Shown in pieces: positions 1 through 11,690 of a DNA stretch of 64,000 nt. A program made the position numbers and the translations under genes. The notes below the pieces were generated by a model. That model did no database searches and was not told the origin of the DNA. It was given only the letters and a program-made list of their open reading frames with translations. Within the stretch, counting starts at the first letter, position 1. Each line of letters starts with the position of its first letter. Source of the stretch: Mya arenaria (taxonomy: Eukaryota; Mollusca; Bivalvia; Myida; Myidae); NCBI RefSeq assembly GCF_026914265.1, contig NC_069135.1:4977001-5041000 (forward strand), read 5' to 3'.

Positions 1-920
1 TAGACTTTTGACAAAATCATCCAAAAAGTAGTCCAAGGACCTAATCCCTCCGAAAGATTACAAAGCAGGCCATGATGTTGCAAGTTCCTTTTTCATAAGT
101 GTTTCGTTCCAGACCAGGCTCGCGCGCAACTTCAATGATATAAGCTGAATTATGTCTGAATGATTATTTTTGACTTTGATGCTCGACAAACGAAAAACTG
201 CTTTCACTGTTTTCAAATGAAGATATTCTTATTTATGTTTCAACAGAAAAAAAGCTATGAAGAATAATTCTTTGAACCTTTGACGTTAACTTTAACGACC
301 GAGCTGTTGACAAAAAGAGAATGCATATATTGTTTTATTCATTTTCATCAAATAATTACATAATGCATTATTGTCATCGTGAATTGCGTTTCATATCTGA
401 CAGTTGCTAACCACGCTGTGAAATATCCATTAAGATATAATTGATTGGTTGGGGGTTTTCACAAATATAAGCTTCTCTCTAGTTTACCCTTTGTACAATA
501 TAGGTTTCTCTGGATACATTATGAGAGGTTAGTAAGTTGTTAGTTCAAAGCTAAGCTACAAGTACAATATAATAACATTGCCGTTGGCTACGCCTAAAAT
601 AGTTTTCACTAATCGAACTTTGCTGCAATACAGTAAGATAGATTCGTCTATTTGTCGAGATCTGCTCCACAGTGACAAAATTTGGAGCATGTAATTGAAA
701 TGTATCAATAAGGAATTTAAACAAAACATACTATAAACTGGAATAAATAGTAAATATTGAATACTGAAATCTTAAAACAGTGTGTGCCGATGGCACTTGT
801 AGTTAGTTGTACAAGAGTGATACAGTTAACAACTTATCTTTCAATAAATTCTCAACATTGGAGTTGCCCCTTTAACTAAATCTAACAGAGAAGTCTGGAA
901 AGTAGGCCACTACACATAAT
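1..920. other. AT-rich intergenic DNA, no gene seen
   Basis: Non-repetitive AT-rich sequence with frequent stops in all frames. I see no splice-flanked open stretch, tRNA-like box pair or tandem repeat before the 48-bp array begins. Confidence 0.6.
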
Positions 921-1485
921 ACGAATATGTTCATGGCAATGTGCCTTGAACAGGGTCTTACCAAAACACGAACATGTTTAGGGCAATGCGCCTTTGAACA
1001 GGGTCTTACCAGAACACGAACATGTTTAGGGCAATGCGCCTTTGAACAGGGTCTTACCAGAACACGAACATGTTTAGGGCAATGCGCCTTTGAACAGGGT
1101 CTTACCAGAACACGAACATGTTTAGGGCAACGCGCCTTTGAACAGGGTCTTACCAGAACACGAACATGTTTAGGGCAATGCGCCTTTGAACAGGGTCTTA
1201 CCAGAACACGAACATGTTTAGGGCAATGCGCCTTTGAACAGGGTCTTACCAGAACACGAACATGCTCAGGGCAATGCGCCTTTGAACAGGGTCTTACAAG
1301 AACACGAACAGGTTCAGGGCAATGCGCATTTGAACAGGGTCTTACCAGAACACGAAGATGTTCAGGGCAATGCGCTTTTGAACGGGGTCTTACCAGAACA
1401 CGAACATGTTAATGACATGCGCATTTGAACAGGGTCTTACCAGAACACGAACGGGGCAATATGCCTTTAAGCAAGGTCTAGTTTT
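921..1485. repeat. 48-bp minisatellite, about 11-12 copies
   Basis: Head-to-tail copies of a 48-bp unit containing GAACAGGGTCTTACCAGAAC and then a TTTAGGGCAATGCGCC segment. The inner copies are nearly identical. Both edges are more diverged: the first copy differs at several bases, and the last two carry small deletions near 1410-1460. The unit length is a multiple of three and has no stop in one plus-strand frame, so a 161-residue frame (927-1412) runs through it as ten 16-residue repeats rich in Cys, Gln and Thr-Arg. No signal peptide, splice context or flanking coding sequence supports a gene. Confidence 0.92.
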
Positions 1486-3035
1486 AAAGTAAAGGTTGCT
1501 GCATTTGCTCCTATGGTTTCCATTGTATCATTAAAACGTGCGTTCAAGGTCAGTGCTATAAACATTTTAATCATCATCCAAGTTCACGAAACTCATGTTA
1601 TATCCGCAGATTTAATGGGACAGATTACCGCAAAGTATGGCATTGTAATAGGCGAAATGTTGCCAATGCACATTGTGAATGCGTTATTAAGCATAACAAA
1701 GCAATTTTCTAGGAACGTTGCCTAGGAAATCACCTTTTGTCGTATATAAGTCATGCTCTGAAACTATAACACATCCTCGAGACAAAAAACATATTTAGAT
1801 CGGCTGGAAGAACAATCAGCATCAGTCACTTATTAATGCAAATCAATTCTATGTCAGATAAAAAAAGGTAAAATTAAACACTAATTGGTCGCTACATCTG
1901 TCACACAGAGTGATAACGTTAATCTGAACCAAATCAATTATATTAATTGTTCACTGTTTGAAATACATTTTAGAAATGTGTGACTATAACCAATAGAAAT
2001 AAAGGTAAATGGTTAATTAGTACTCCGAAAGCACCGTGCTGTGACATAAAATGGCTAACGTCCATGTATATGTTCCCGGCCCGAGCGGTGATTCGTTTTG
2101 ACTCATACCATGCAACCATACGCTCTAATGTATCATATTGTTGTTGTTGTGTTTTTTCCCTTTCTGGGAAAAAAATCGACTTTTTCGATTTGCACTTTTT
2201 TATACCCCATACCTGGTAGTGACGGCTTGTAACTGTGTAACTTGTAACTGTGCAGAAATAGTATTCTAGCAGTAGAGAATGTGGTCAGAGAACACCATAC
2301 CTGGTAGTGATGGCTTAGAATTCTGCAGAAACAGTATTATCGCCATGCATAATGTGGTCAGAGATTGCCATAATTTCCAATGGAGTTTTGAACCTTACTT
2401 CCATGGTGTTCAGAACTTTTGTAATTGTATCTCTGACATCTGTTTCAGAGTTCTCTAGCATGTATTAGCTGCGATCACAGGTCTCGTGCGGCGCTGCATG
2501 TGGGTATCGGGAGCGACATATTGTCACCGTTTTTCTGTGTACTTTACCCCAACAATGTCATGGTCTCATTGCTTTTCATTCCTTCTAATTATGTAATTAT
2601 GTAATATACTTTATTGCGTTTTGACATTTGCTCAGATGTTTTTTATAATAGTCTCAGGACTGGCTGTACTTTTAGAGGAAATATTCCCATAAATGTCACA
2701 AAAGCAGTAATCGTAAAAGCTAAAGTGACGAGGACAATATTATAATTAACCTCGTTTATCCCTATATTTCATAAATAAATAACGACTGTTTTGGTATCAA
2801 TACATAATGTAATAAAACTATGCAATGTCAACTCATAATACCGCTAATTCATTTCTTGCTTGGTTTTTAAAACAAGTTTTTACATCTGGTTACTATCATA
2901 ATTATCAGTTGTGTTTTAATTGATCAAAATCAGTCTGTACATATGCAGTTATGTAATTAGTCATACAACACAAACTGTCATAAGGCAAACTTTGAAATGT
3001 TAATTACAAACTATTATTGCATAATAAATAAGTTT
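1486..3035. other. Intergenic DNA with a short direct duplication
   Basis: No gene is recognised. An approximately 88-bp segment starting CCATACCTGGTAGTGA at about 2207 is repeated in diverged form from about 2295 to 2370; both copies end in a GTGGTCAGAG block. The rest is AT-rich and unremarkable. Confidence 0.55.
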
Positions 3036-3950
3036 GAGCTAACAATTTGCTGCAGATGATGAGACTCTAGCTAACACTTTGCTGCAGATCGTGACACTCT
3101 TGTTTACAATTTACTGCAATCGTGACACTCTAGCTATCAATTTACTGCAGATCGTGCACGTCTCTAGCTAACAATTTACTGCAGATCGTGACACTCTAGC
3201 TAACAATTTAATGCAGATAGTGACACTCTTGTTTACAATTTACTGCAATCGTGACACTCTAGCTATCAATTTACTGCAGATCGTGACACGTCTCTAGCTA
3301 ACAATCTACTGTAGATCGTGACACTCCAGCTAACAATTTAATGCAGATAGTGACACTCTTGTTTACAATTTACTGCAATCGTGACACTCTAGCTATCAAT
3401 TCACTGCAGATCGTGACACGTCTCTAGCTAACAATTTACTGCAGATCGTGACACTCTAGCTAACAATTTACTACAGATCGTGACACTCTTGTTTACAAAT
3501 TACTGCAGATCGTGACACTCTAGCTAACAATTTACTGCAGATCGTGACACTCTAGCTAACAATTTACTACAGATCGTGACACTCTTGTTTACAAATTACT
3601 GCAGATCGTGACACTCTAGCTAACAATTTACTACAGATCGTGACACTCTAGCTAACAATCTACTGCAGATCGTGACACTCCAGCTAACAATTTAATGCAG
3701 ATAGTGACACTCTTGTTTACAATTTACTGCAATCGTGACACTCTAGCTATCAATTCACTGCAGATCGTGACACGTCTCTAGCTAACAATTTACTGCAGAT
3801 CGTGACACTCTAGCTAACAATTTACTACATATCGTGACACTCTTGTTTACAAATTACTGCAGATCGTGACACTCTAGCTAACAATTTACTACAGGTCGTG
3901 ACACTCTAGCTAACAATCTACTGCAGATCGTGACACTCCAGCTAGCAATT
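3036..3950. repeat. 32-bp minisatellite with interleaved subtypes, about 28 copies
   Basis: The core unit is AGCTAACAATTTACTGCAGA followed by TCGTGACACTCT. Recognisable subtypes recur in a fixed order: a CTTGTTTACAA type, an AGCTATCAA type, a type with an added GTCT (GACACGTCTCTAG), and an AATTTAATGCAGATAG type. The last one falls at 3211, 3341 and 3695, so multi-unit blocks rather than single units were amplified. Stops occur in every frame, so it is not coding. Confidence 0.92.
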
Positions 3951-6775
3951 GAATGTGCATACATGTGTACACAGTGATTTTATGATGATTACGGCGATTG
4001 TAAGTGAGAAGAGTAATCGCGAAATTGTATGTTTGTTTGCGTGTACACGTGTTCTATTTGTTAAGTGCCACGTGATGAGGGCATACGTATACATTGTACA
4101 CGTTCAGACCATCTCCATATTGAAGAGGTTGCAAGACACTCTATGGACGTGAGTGCGTATGTGTGGACTACTTTGTGTGCGTTATGTCATCCAGGAGTGT
4201 GAACATTGTAGTATAAACACAAACATATGAGGAAATCGATTTTGCCGAGTTTTCATTCAGCCTACAAGTTTGAACCATTATTGAACCGTACTGCAACTTA
4301 AAAATGTGTTTTTAGCTACACACAAACACACACACGCACGCACACACACGCATGATTGGCGTACACGTTGTGTTTCGTTGCCTCTGGTTTTATCTCGAAC
4401 CCTGTGACTAACTTGCTTCTTCTAGGACATTGAATTACACAAGTTTCACGTGTGCACCAATCGGTTTATCTGCACGCAGAGTGATAGATCACCTGACGCA
4501 GACGACAATTACGACACTGTTCTACTTTGCAATTAGTTGGTGCTGCAATCTTTATGTACCGACAAACACTTGATTGAATCTGTTTATCTAAAAGAATAGT
4601 TGCTTCAATGAATTACAAAGAAGGCTAGAAGCGTCAAGACATATTGCTTTAACCTATTTGTTATGTATTGTCATGTAAGATTATGACAGAACGATCCACG
4701 ATTTAGTGCAAGGACTTTAACCTCCTGAACAAGATATAAGATACAAGCAAATTATTTCACGTCGGATATACATAAATTACAACACTAGCTCACAGAGCTT
4801 TTATTCGAAAAAATGCAAATTAAATAACATATCAATAATGACAGAACAAAGAACCTGGAAGATAGTAAATAAATACATTCAAATAAGATTAAAAGTTAAA
4901 TAGTATAAGCAAAATAGTTACGAAATAAGATAATATCATTTTAATTGATTATAAATGCATCTGTTCTAAAAAGATGGAACATTATAATTATACGAGGAAA
5001 ATATAATTGGTGTTGAAACACAATCGGAACATGAATATTGTTTTATAACAAAGCAGGTCATGGTGGTGTAACTAAGTCTACATCATTCGTTCGTTCTAGA
5101 ACATATTATTTGATATGACTATAACTATATATTGTTATCACAATAGTTTAGGTACCACTTGGTTAAAAAATATATTAAGTTGCCAGACTGATTTGATATG
5201 AACATACATATAACACTTTAAGGGGTTCAATTCCCATATCCTTTAAAATTTGTAATAACATTGACAAATCACCACAGTCTAAAGTTGTTGTTTGTCAAGC
5301 AGTCATCGAATGACTTTAATGTAGTAACCAAAGAGTGTCAATTTCTAATGACAGCATGTTTTTTCCAAAATTCTGGTGATTTTCCTTTTATAAATATCCT
5401 TGGGTTTTGTGTAGCAATGGTCCTAGAAATCTCAGTGCCATGCCAAATCGCGTTTTCGATGTCAAAGTTTCGTCCATCATGACCCAGACATTTGGATTAT
5501 AGCCATAAAGAGCATACCCGTTGCGGACTATCGAATGAAAATATCGTTGTCGGCTTGATTTTTAGCTTCATCAGACGGAAACGGTCGAAACATTAAACAT
5601 CACAATTTATGGAATGCATTTTATTTTAGCAAAAACTGGAATCGGCGGGTTCGAGTAACGAAATTAAAACACAAAAAAAACCCTCTCGCCTGGGGCTTTT
5701 TCTCTGATCGTCCATATTCGTTTGGGATCAGTGTTACACAGTTTCTTCTTACGGAGTGCCATCCGTCTTGAATGTCACTGACGTCATGAAGCAAGTTCTC
5801 AAAATCTCTTCAGGGACGCGGAGCTGAAACAACTGTGGACTTTACTGTATAATCGTGAGCACTCAATGTTGGAGAATGATGCAAATATCTAAAATGGAAG
5901 TCGGTCGATGTCTCTTATCCCTGTGAACAAATTTTCATTAGAGCACAAGCGTCATAGTATTGCTGCTTTTTGAAGTTTTTTGTGTGCTTGTATCAGAATC
6001 AAAAGCCGTTACGCTAAACGTGCAACTATTAAGTGCCTGTGTGCTTTAATATTAATCGAGATCAAGGAGAAAAAAATATGCTCAGAACAATTATAATTGC
6101 TCAGCAGTTGTGTATGAATGTAAGTAACTGTTATGTATTCCACAGGGCGCCATATAATTCAACACATATATGCAATAATCTACAAATATGAAAAGTCAAA
6201 GGAAACGTTAATTGGATATAAAGATAAGATGGAGACTTGCTGAATACACATACTTTTTATATTTCAGACTAGAAAGAATTCCTCAGTAGTAGGTCAATAT
6301 AAGAAAATCAATTTGTTATCTAAGACTGCTATCGGGAAATCCTTCCAAAGCTTCCAGACCCCGCCATCATTGAGAGATCGTTGTGCCCACTAAGCTAATA
6401 TATTAAAATTATTTGTCTAGACTTGTAAATATGTAGCATATGTTTCTCTAATGTTACCATTTTTGTTACCAAGAAAGCTATTTGCGACTTGAAATAGACG
6501 AGTTTATTGTAAGGATTCGCTTCCAGGATGGTTGTGAAGTATTGTTTAACATCTATAAGCGGATATAAATGAATATTCCTTATATCTACACTTAACCTTT
6601 CCCTGTATAGACTGTATTCCCTGTATATCGTGAGAGAAGAGAAAGGTCAAAGACGCAGCAATGACGTGGGGTGGAAATGACCACATCCATTGAGAAAGGC
6701 TTTGATGTCTACAAAATTATGCAGACTTGAACTCCATAAACGGGACCTTTGAATCAATAAAAAGCAACCTCCTAG
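3951..6775. other. Intergenic DNA, no gene seen
   Basis: AT-rich sequence with a short CA/CG-rich dinucleotide tract at about 4320-4350. The open frames here are short, lack recognisable motifs and have no convincing splice context. Confidence 0.55.
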
Positions 6776-7078
6776 GGGCCGTATTCAATATCATGCTTAT
6801 CCTTATCCTTAAACACGCCCCAGTGATTCCATGTATTAGAAGTATCTGGTCAACTAATTTTACAGTCCAATTTAAAGTTGCACTATTACCGTCAAAAATA
6901 AGATTTAACACAATTAATACAATTGTTTTAATATACCAAAATGAGTGTTTCATTGAAAATGTATGTTTGTTTTACATGTGTATGTATTGAATTTGAATAA
7001 GAGTGTCACTTTAATACACCACTCAGACTCTAATCTAAAAATTAAGTTAAATTTAAGGCTGTTTATTGAATATGGCCC
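6776..7078. mobile_element. Non-autonomous DNA transposon (MITE-like) with imperfect terminal inverted repeats
   Basis: The left end reads GGGCCGTATTCAATATC. The reverse complement of the right end reads GGGCCATATTCAATAAAC. The inverted similarity continues weakly inward for about 35 bp through CTTA-rich sequence. The span is about 303 bp with no coding capacity; the two small open frames inside on opposite strands are incidental. I could not resolve a target-site duplication, so the superfamily is undetermined. Divergence between the arms suggests an old copy. Confidence 0.5.
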
Positions 7079-9065
7079 AGCAGTTTATTTGTTCGGAAAG
7101 CTTTATTGATATCAGTAAAGTTAAAACCGACGCAAATAAATTAAACATATTGATTGTGTTTAATCAGTTTACCTCATCTTGCATCAGGGGATGGAAGAGA
7201 TCTTCTTTCTCCTTGAAAGATTGCTTTATTTCCCTGCATGTCAACGTACAGCAGAGTTGTATACCGACTCACTTTGTTTCAACGGAGGTTCAACGATTGG
7301 TTGAATAGTAATCAAAAAAATTAGTGCTTTGAATATTAAAGTAAACTCCTTTTTTGCCATTGTATAAACGATTGAATGTTTCACCTCTTATTAGAATACA
7401 ACCTACATTAAGTTCACTTCATGTCATCTAACTATTACATGAAACATCTAAAATCAACACAAAGAAATGGATATATTTCTCAAAGAACAAAGTGAGAAAT
7501 CAGCAGAAATAATTTATGAATTGCCTTGAACAGCATGATTTAATGCATTTTGAGCCAATATGATAATCATGCGAGTCGAGTTTTGCAAACGAAGCATCTT
7601 GAAATATGCTATATAAGAGTGTATGTCATTGTAATCTCACTTTTTATAACATGATATGAAATATAATCATCTTTCTTTCCTGCTAGGACATTTATTTACT
7701 GAGAAGAATTTCGAGCAATGAAACAAATTGCTGAATTATCTGCATAAGTTCACAGTAATTACGCAAAATGCATGGAGCTGTTTTTTTATGAATGAATGAT
7801 GCGGATGTAGCGCAACACAAAACTGTGTTAACCCATGCTCAGCAAATGCATAATGGCTACTAGAAAGGCATGCGGAGGTTTAAACCTATCTATCTCCTAC
7901 AGTTGACAATTTAGGCGTGATTTCCATGAATTAAGGTATGTTTGCGTTCTCTGTCTACCGTGTATCCGGCGGACATGTCTGTAGTCATCAAAATCGTAGT
8001 ACAACGCAGAACTCATGTCGAAACCTGCAGTTAAGCACTGTGAAACACTTCTTTTTTCTTCTAATTACGCAAACTAAATCTCACACGACTTAATGACGTC
8101 ATATCGGAGCTGCAAATCTAAAAATTATCAGCATGCACCAAATTTCCTTTGGAATAGACAGTTATTACACAAACGGGCTCTTGTTTTAAGACCTCTATAG
8201 CAGCAATAAATCTGCACGCTGCCAATGAGGAATGTGAAAATATGGCTTCCATGGAAATGCACGAGGTACAAAGTATCTCTTATATCAATATATGACGTAA
8301 ATGAATAAAGCCGTTGTGTCTGAAGAATAAAGAGATCCAGATTGACCATACAATCCAATCCTTGCTTATACTTCTAGGTTATGAGGTTACAAGTTATCGA
8401 AACAGATCATGAACATCATGATTTTATCCCGCACCAGATGTCTGGAATCTTCAGAACTTCCTGCAAGCAGCTTGTAATGACCTGCGGGGAAATTAGCAAA
8501 GGCTCGCCTACGCTCATTTAATGCCTCATTTATGGAATTAGTAGCTCCATTAGAAAGTGCCCCATCACCTATTGTTCAATGGATACACATAGAGGTTTAT
8601 CTGCCGATGTACGCAGAATATCAATAACAGATTCTCATTTCTTAACCAAACAATGTAAACTCACAACTAACCAATTAGTGAAATAATTAGACATGGCCGG
8701 CTCTGGTACATATGTTCAGCGAAATAGCCATGTGGTGATGAGTAACTCTACACGGAGGTTTGAAACAATGAAATATAGCCAGTATCAGGTCGGCTTGACC
8801 GTCTGTCTATTCACACTTTGCCTTTGTTACAACTCCAATATCTGTATTTCATTTTACTAAATATTAATAATGATAATAATAAAGGTATTTGAGAATGGGC
8901 CCCTCTTGTTCTCTGAAAGAACTGCTATTAAGACGGGCATGGACGTGTCAGACTCATGTCCAGTAAGCTGTTACCAAAGCAGTATCGATTGTGTAGCCAC
9001 AAAAAAAGAACACAACTTTTGACCTATTAAAATCGGGCGTATGTCGTTATGAATAAAGTTGCAGT
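7079..9065. other. Intergenic DNA with homeodomain/POU-like motif pair
   Basis: No gene is recognised. The 12-mer TAATTACGCAAA occurs exactly at 7756-7767 and again at 8062-8073, both on the plus strand. The block around 8440-8600 has few indel-like or low-complexity features. It could hold regulatory DNA, but nothing in the sequence proves that. Confidence 0.4.
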
Positions 9066-9069
9066 CTTA

Positions 9070-10745
9070 GAACTCTACTTGTAGATATACTAGAATTGTA
9101 AAAAATGTTGTAGTCGATGTTTTTTTACTACGTGAACTTGGTGCCATTTCTTCCTGCTGCCAGAGCTGTAGTCTTGGTGCAATAGCTTTATTCCTTGCAG
9201 TCAGAGTTGTAGTTCTTGCAGTCAGAGTTGTAGTCCTTGCAGTCAGAGTTGTAGTCCTTTGACTCAGAGATGTAGTCCTTGCAGTCAGAGTTGAAGTCCC
9301 TTTAGCAAGAGTTGTAATCCTAGCAGTCAGACTTGTAGTCCTTGCAGTCATAGTTGTAGTCCCTGCAGTCAGAGATGTAGTCCTTGCAGTCAGAGTTGCA
9401 GTCAGAGTTGTAGTCCTTGAAGTCCCTGCAGTCAGAGTCGGGAACTCTACTTGTAGATATACTAGAATTGTAAAAAATGTTGTAGTCGATGTTTTTTTAC
9501 TACGTGAACTTGGTGCCATTTCTTCCTGTTGCCAGAGCTGTAGTCTTGGTGCAATAGCTTTATTCCTTGCAGTCAGAGTTGTAGTCTTTGCAGCCAGAGT
9601 TGTAGTCCTTGTGATCAGAGTTGTAGTCCTTGCAGTCAGAGTTGTAGTCCCTGTTGTCAGAGTTGTAGGCCCTGCAGCCAGAGTTGTAGTCCTTGTAGTC
9701 AGAGTCGCAGTCAGAGTTGTAGTCCTTGTAGTTAGAGTTGTAGTCCTTGCTGTCAGAGTTGTAGTCCTTGGACTTAGAGTTGTAGTCCTTGCAATCAGAG
9801 TTGTAAACCTCTCAGTCAGGGTTGTAGTCCTTGCAGTCAGAGTTGCAGTTCCTGCAGTCAGAGTTGTAATCCTTGCAGTCAAAGATAAAGTCCCTGCAGT
9901 CAGAGTTGTAGTCCTTGCAGTCAAAGATAAAGTCCCTGCAGTCAGAGTTATAGTCCTTGCAGTCAGAGTTGTAGCCCCTGCTGTCAGAGTTGTAGTCCCT
10001 GCAGCCAGAGATGTAGTCCTTGCAGTCAGAGTTGCAGTCAGAGTTGTAGTCCTTGCAGTCAGAGTTGTAGTCCTTGCAGTCAGAGTTGTAGTCCTTGCAA
10101 TCAGAGTTGTAGACCTTTCAGTCAGGGTTGTAGTCCTTGTGATCAGAGTTGTAGTGCTTGCAGTCAGAGTTGTAGTCCTGGCAGGCAGAGTTGTAGTCCT
10201 TGCAGTCAGGGTTGTAGTCCTTGCAGTCAGAGTTGCAGTCAGAGTTGTAGTCCTTGCAGTCAGAGTTGTAGTCCTTGCAGTCAGAGTTGTAGTCCCTGCA
10301 GCCAGAGATGTAGTCCTTGCAGTCAGAGTTGCAGTCAGAGTTGTAGTCCTTGCAGTCAGAGTTGTAGTCCTTGGACTCAGAGTTGTAGTCCTTGCAATCA
10401 GAGTTGTAGACCTTTCAGTCAGGGTTGTAGTCCTTGTGATCAGAGTTGTAGTGCTTGCAGTCAGAGTTGTAGTCCTGGCAGGCAGAGTTGTAGTCATTGC
10501 AGTCAGAGTTGTAGTCCTTGCAATCAGGGTTGTAGTCCTTGCAGTCAGAGTTGTAGTCCTTGCAGTCAGAATTGTAGTACCTGCAGTCAGAGTTGTAGTC
10601 CTTGCGGCAAGAGTTGTAGTCCTTGCAGTCAGAGTTGCAGTCAGAGTCGTAGTCCTTACAGAGTTGTAGTACCTGCTGTCAGAGTCAGAGTTGCAGTCCC
10701 TGCAGCCAGAGTTATAGTCCTTGCTGCTGGATTGTCCTTTAGTTG
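9070..10745. repeat. 21-bp minisatellite, about 70 copies, with an internal duplication
   Basis: The unit is GTTGTAGTCCTTGCAGTCAG plus one A, with many point variants. The array is interrupted by a unique segment of about 130 bp, GAACTCTACTTGTAGATATA onward, present at 9070-9202 and again at 9442-9574 with very few differences, so a 372-bp block was duplicated recently. Because 21 is a multiple of three, frames stay open on both strands. The minus strand gives 561 residues (9067-10752) built of RTTTLTA repeats; the plus strand gives 352 residues of VRVVVLA repeats. Opposite-strand openness and the lack of a signal peptide or partner exons argue for non-coding DNA. Confidence 0.88.
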
Positions 10746-11690
10746 AAAACATGAATTTCGATCAAGTTGGAGATGGTAAGTTGGCGGTAGCAATTTGGAA
10801 AACGTTTTATACAATTAATTAATTGACAGATTGAATGAAGGGCATAAACTTGCCTTTCTGACCTGGTACAATTACGAGACGTGGATGTGTTCGATTGTCG
10901 AGGCATTTTCGCTGCAAGATAAATACACGCTAGGTTAAGGAAACCATTTTTGTATTCTAATTACGTTTTGTGATGTAAGGTAAAACTGCAATAATTCATT
11001 AATTCATACATTAATACAGTATATAAAACACCTTATTTTCGAGTAGTCGTGAAAATAAATTAATAAGCGAACAATCTAAAAGTGCCTCATCATGTCGTTG
11101 AAAATGTAGTCGCCTGAAAGTTATAATATTTATGACAAAAGCAATTTATAAGTCTTACATGCAACGTAACCTAGATGTATTTTAAAAAAAATATGAATAA
11201 TGGTAATTCAAATGATAATTCATAACTGGGTATTGATTGCACTTCTAACGGAAGTATTTCTGTTTCTATCGCTGTCATCTATAATTTAATACGCATGGCT
11301 TTCATGTGAAAGTAAAGATAATTTTCTGAATGGGATTAAATTAATTAAAATCCTCAACCCAGCATTAAAATAGTAACAGTTCCGTTTCCAGTGAACGAAA
11401 TTATTCCCGTGGGGTGTTAAAATGAACATTAGCGCTTGTGATTGATGCCCGCGTAAAACGCCATGGTTGACACCGGGGCCTTTCTGTGCCAGGGACAAAT
11501 CACTTATAATATTGATAAGTTGCACTACACAGATATATGTGCCTCGCAACCAGATTTCCACACTATAACGTCCAAAAACACAAGAGTAATGTCAAAATAG
11601 TCAGCCCAATCTATGCTTCAGTGTTAAGACGCACAACTACAAAATGCAATCCTCCTAACGTGACAGACTAGATACTCCAGAGAAAACCAA
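10746..11690. other. AT-rich intergenic DNA, no gene seen
   Basis: Ordinary AT-rich sequence between two tandem arrays. No repeat structure or coding motif was recognised. Confidence 0.55.

Noticed and set aside
927-1412. 161-residue Cys-rich repeat protein
   Set aside because: It is a stop-free reading of a 48-bp minisatellite with no signal peptide, splice context or flanking coding sequence.
921-1485. Telomere-like TTTAGGG in the 48-bp unit
   Set aside because: It occurs once per 48 bp, not in tandem, so it is not a telomeric repeat.
9611-10669. 352-residue VRVVVLA repeat protein on the plus strand
   Set aside because: Shadow of the 21-bp array; both strands are open because the unit length is a multiple of three and lacks stops.
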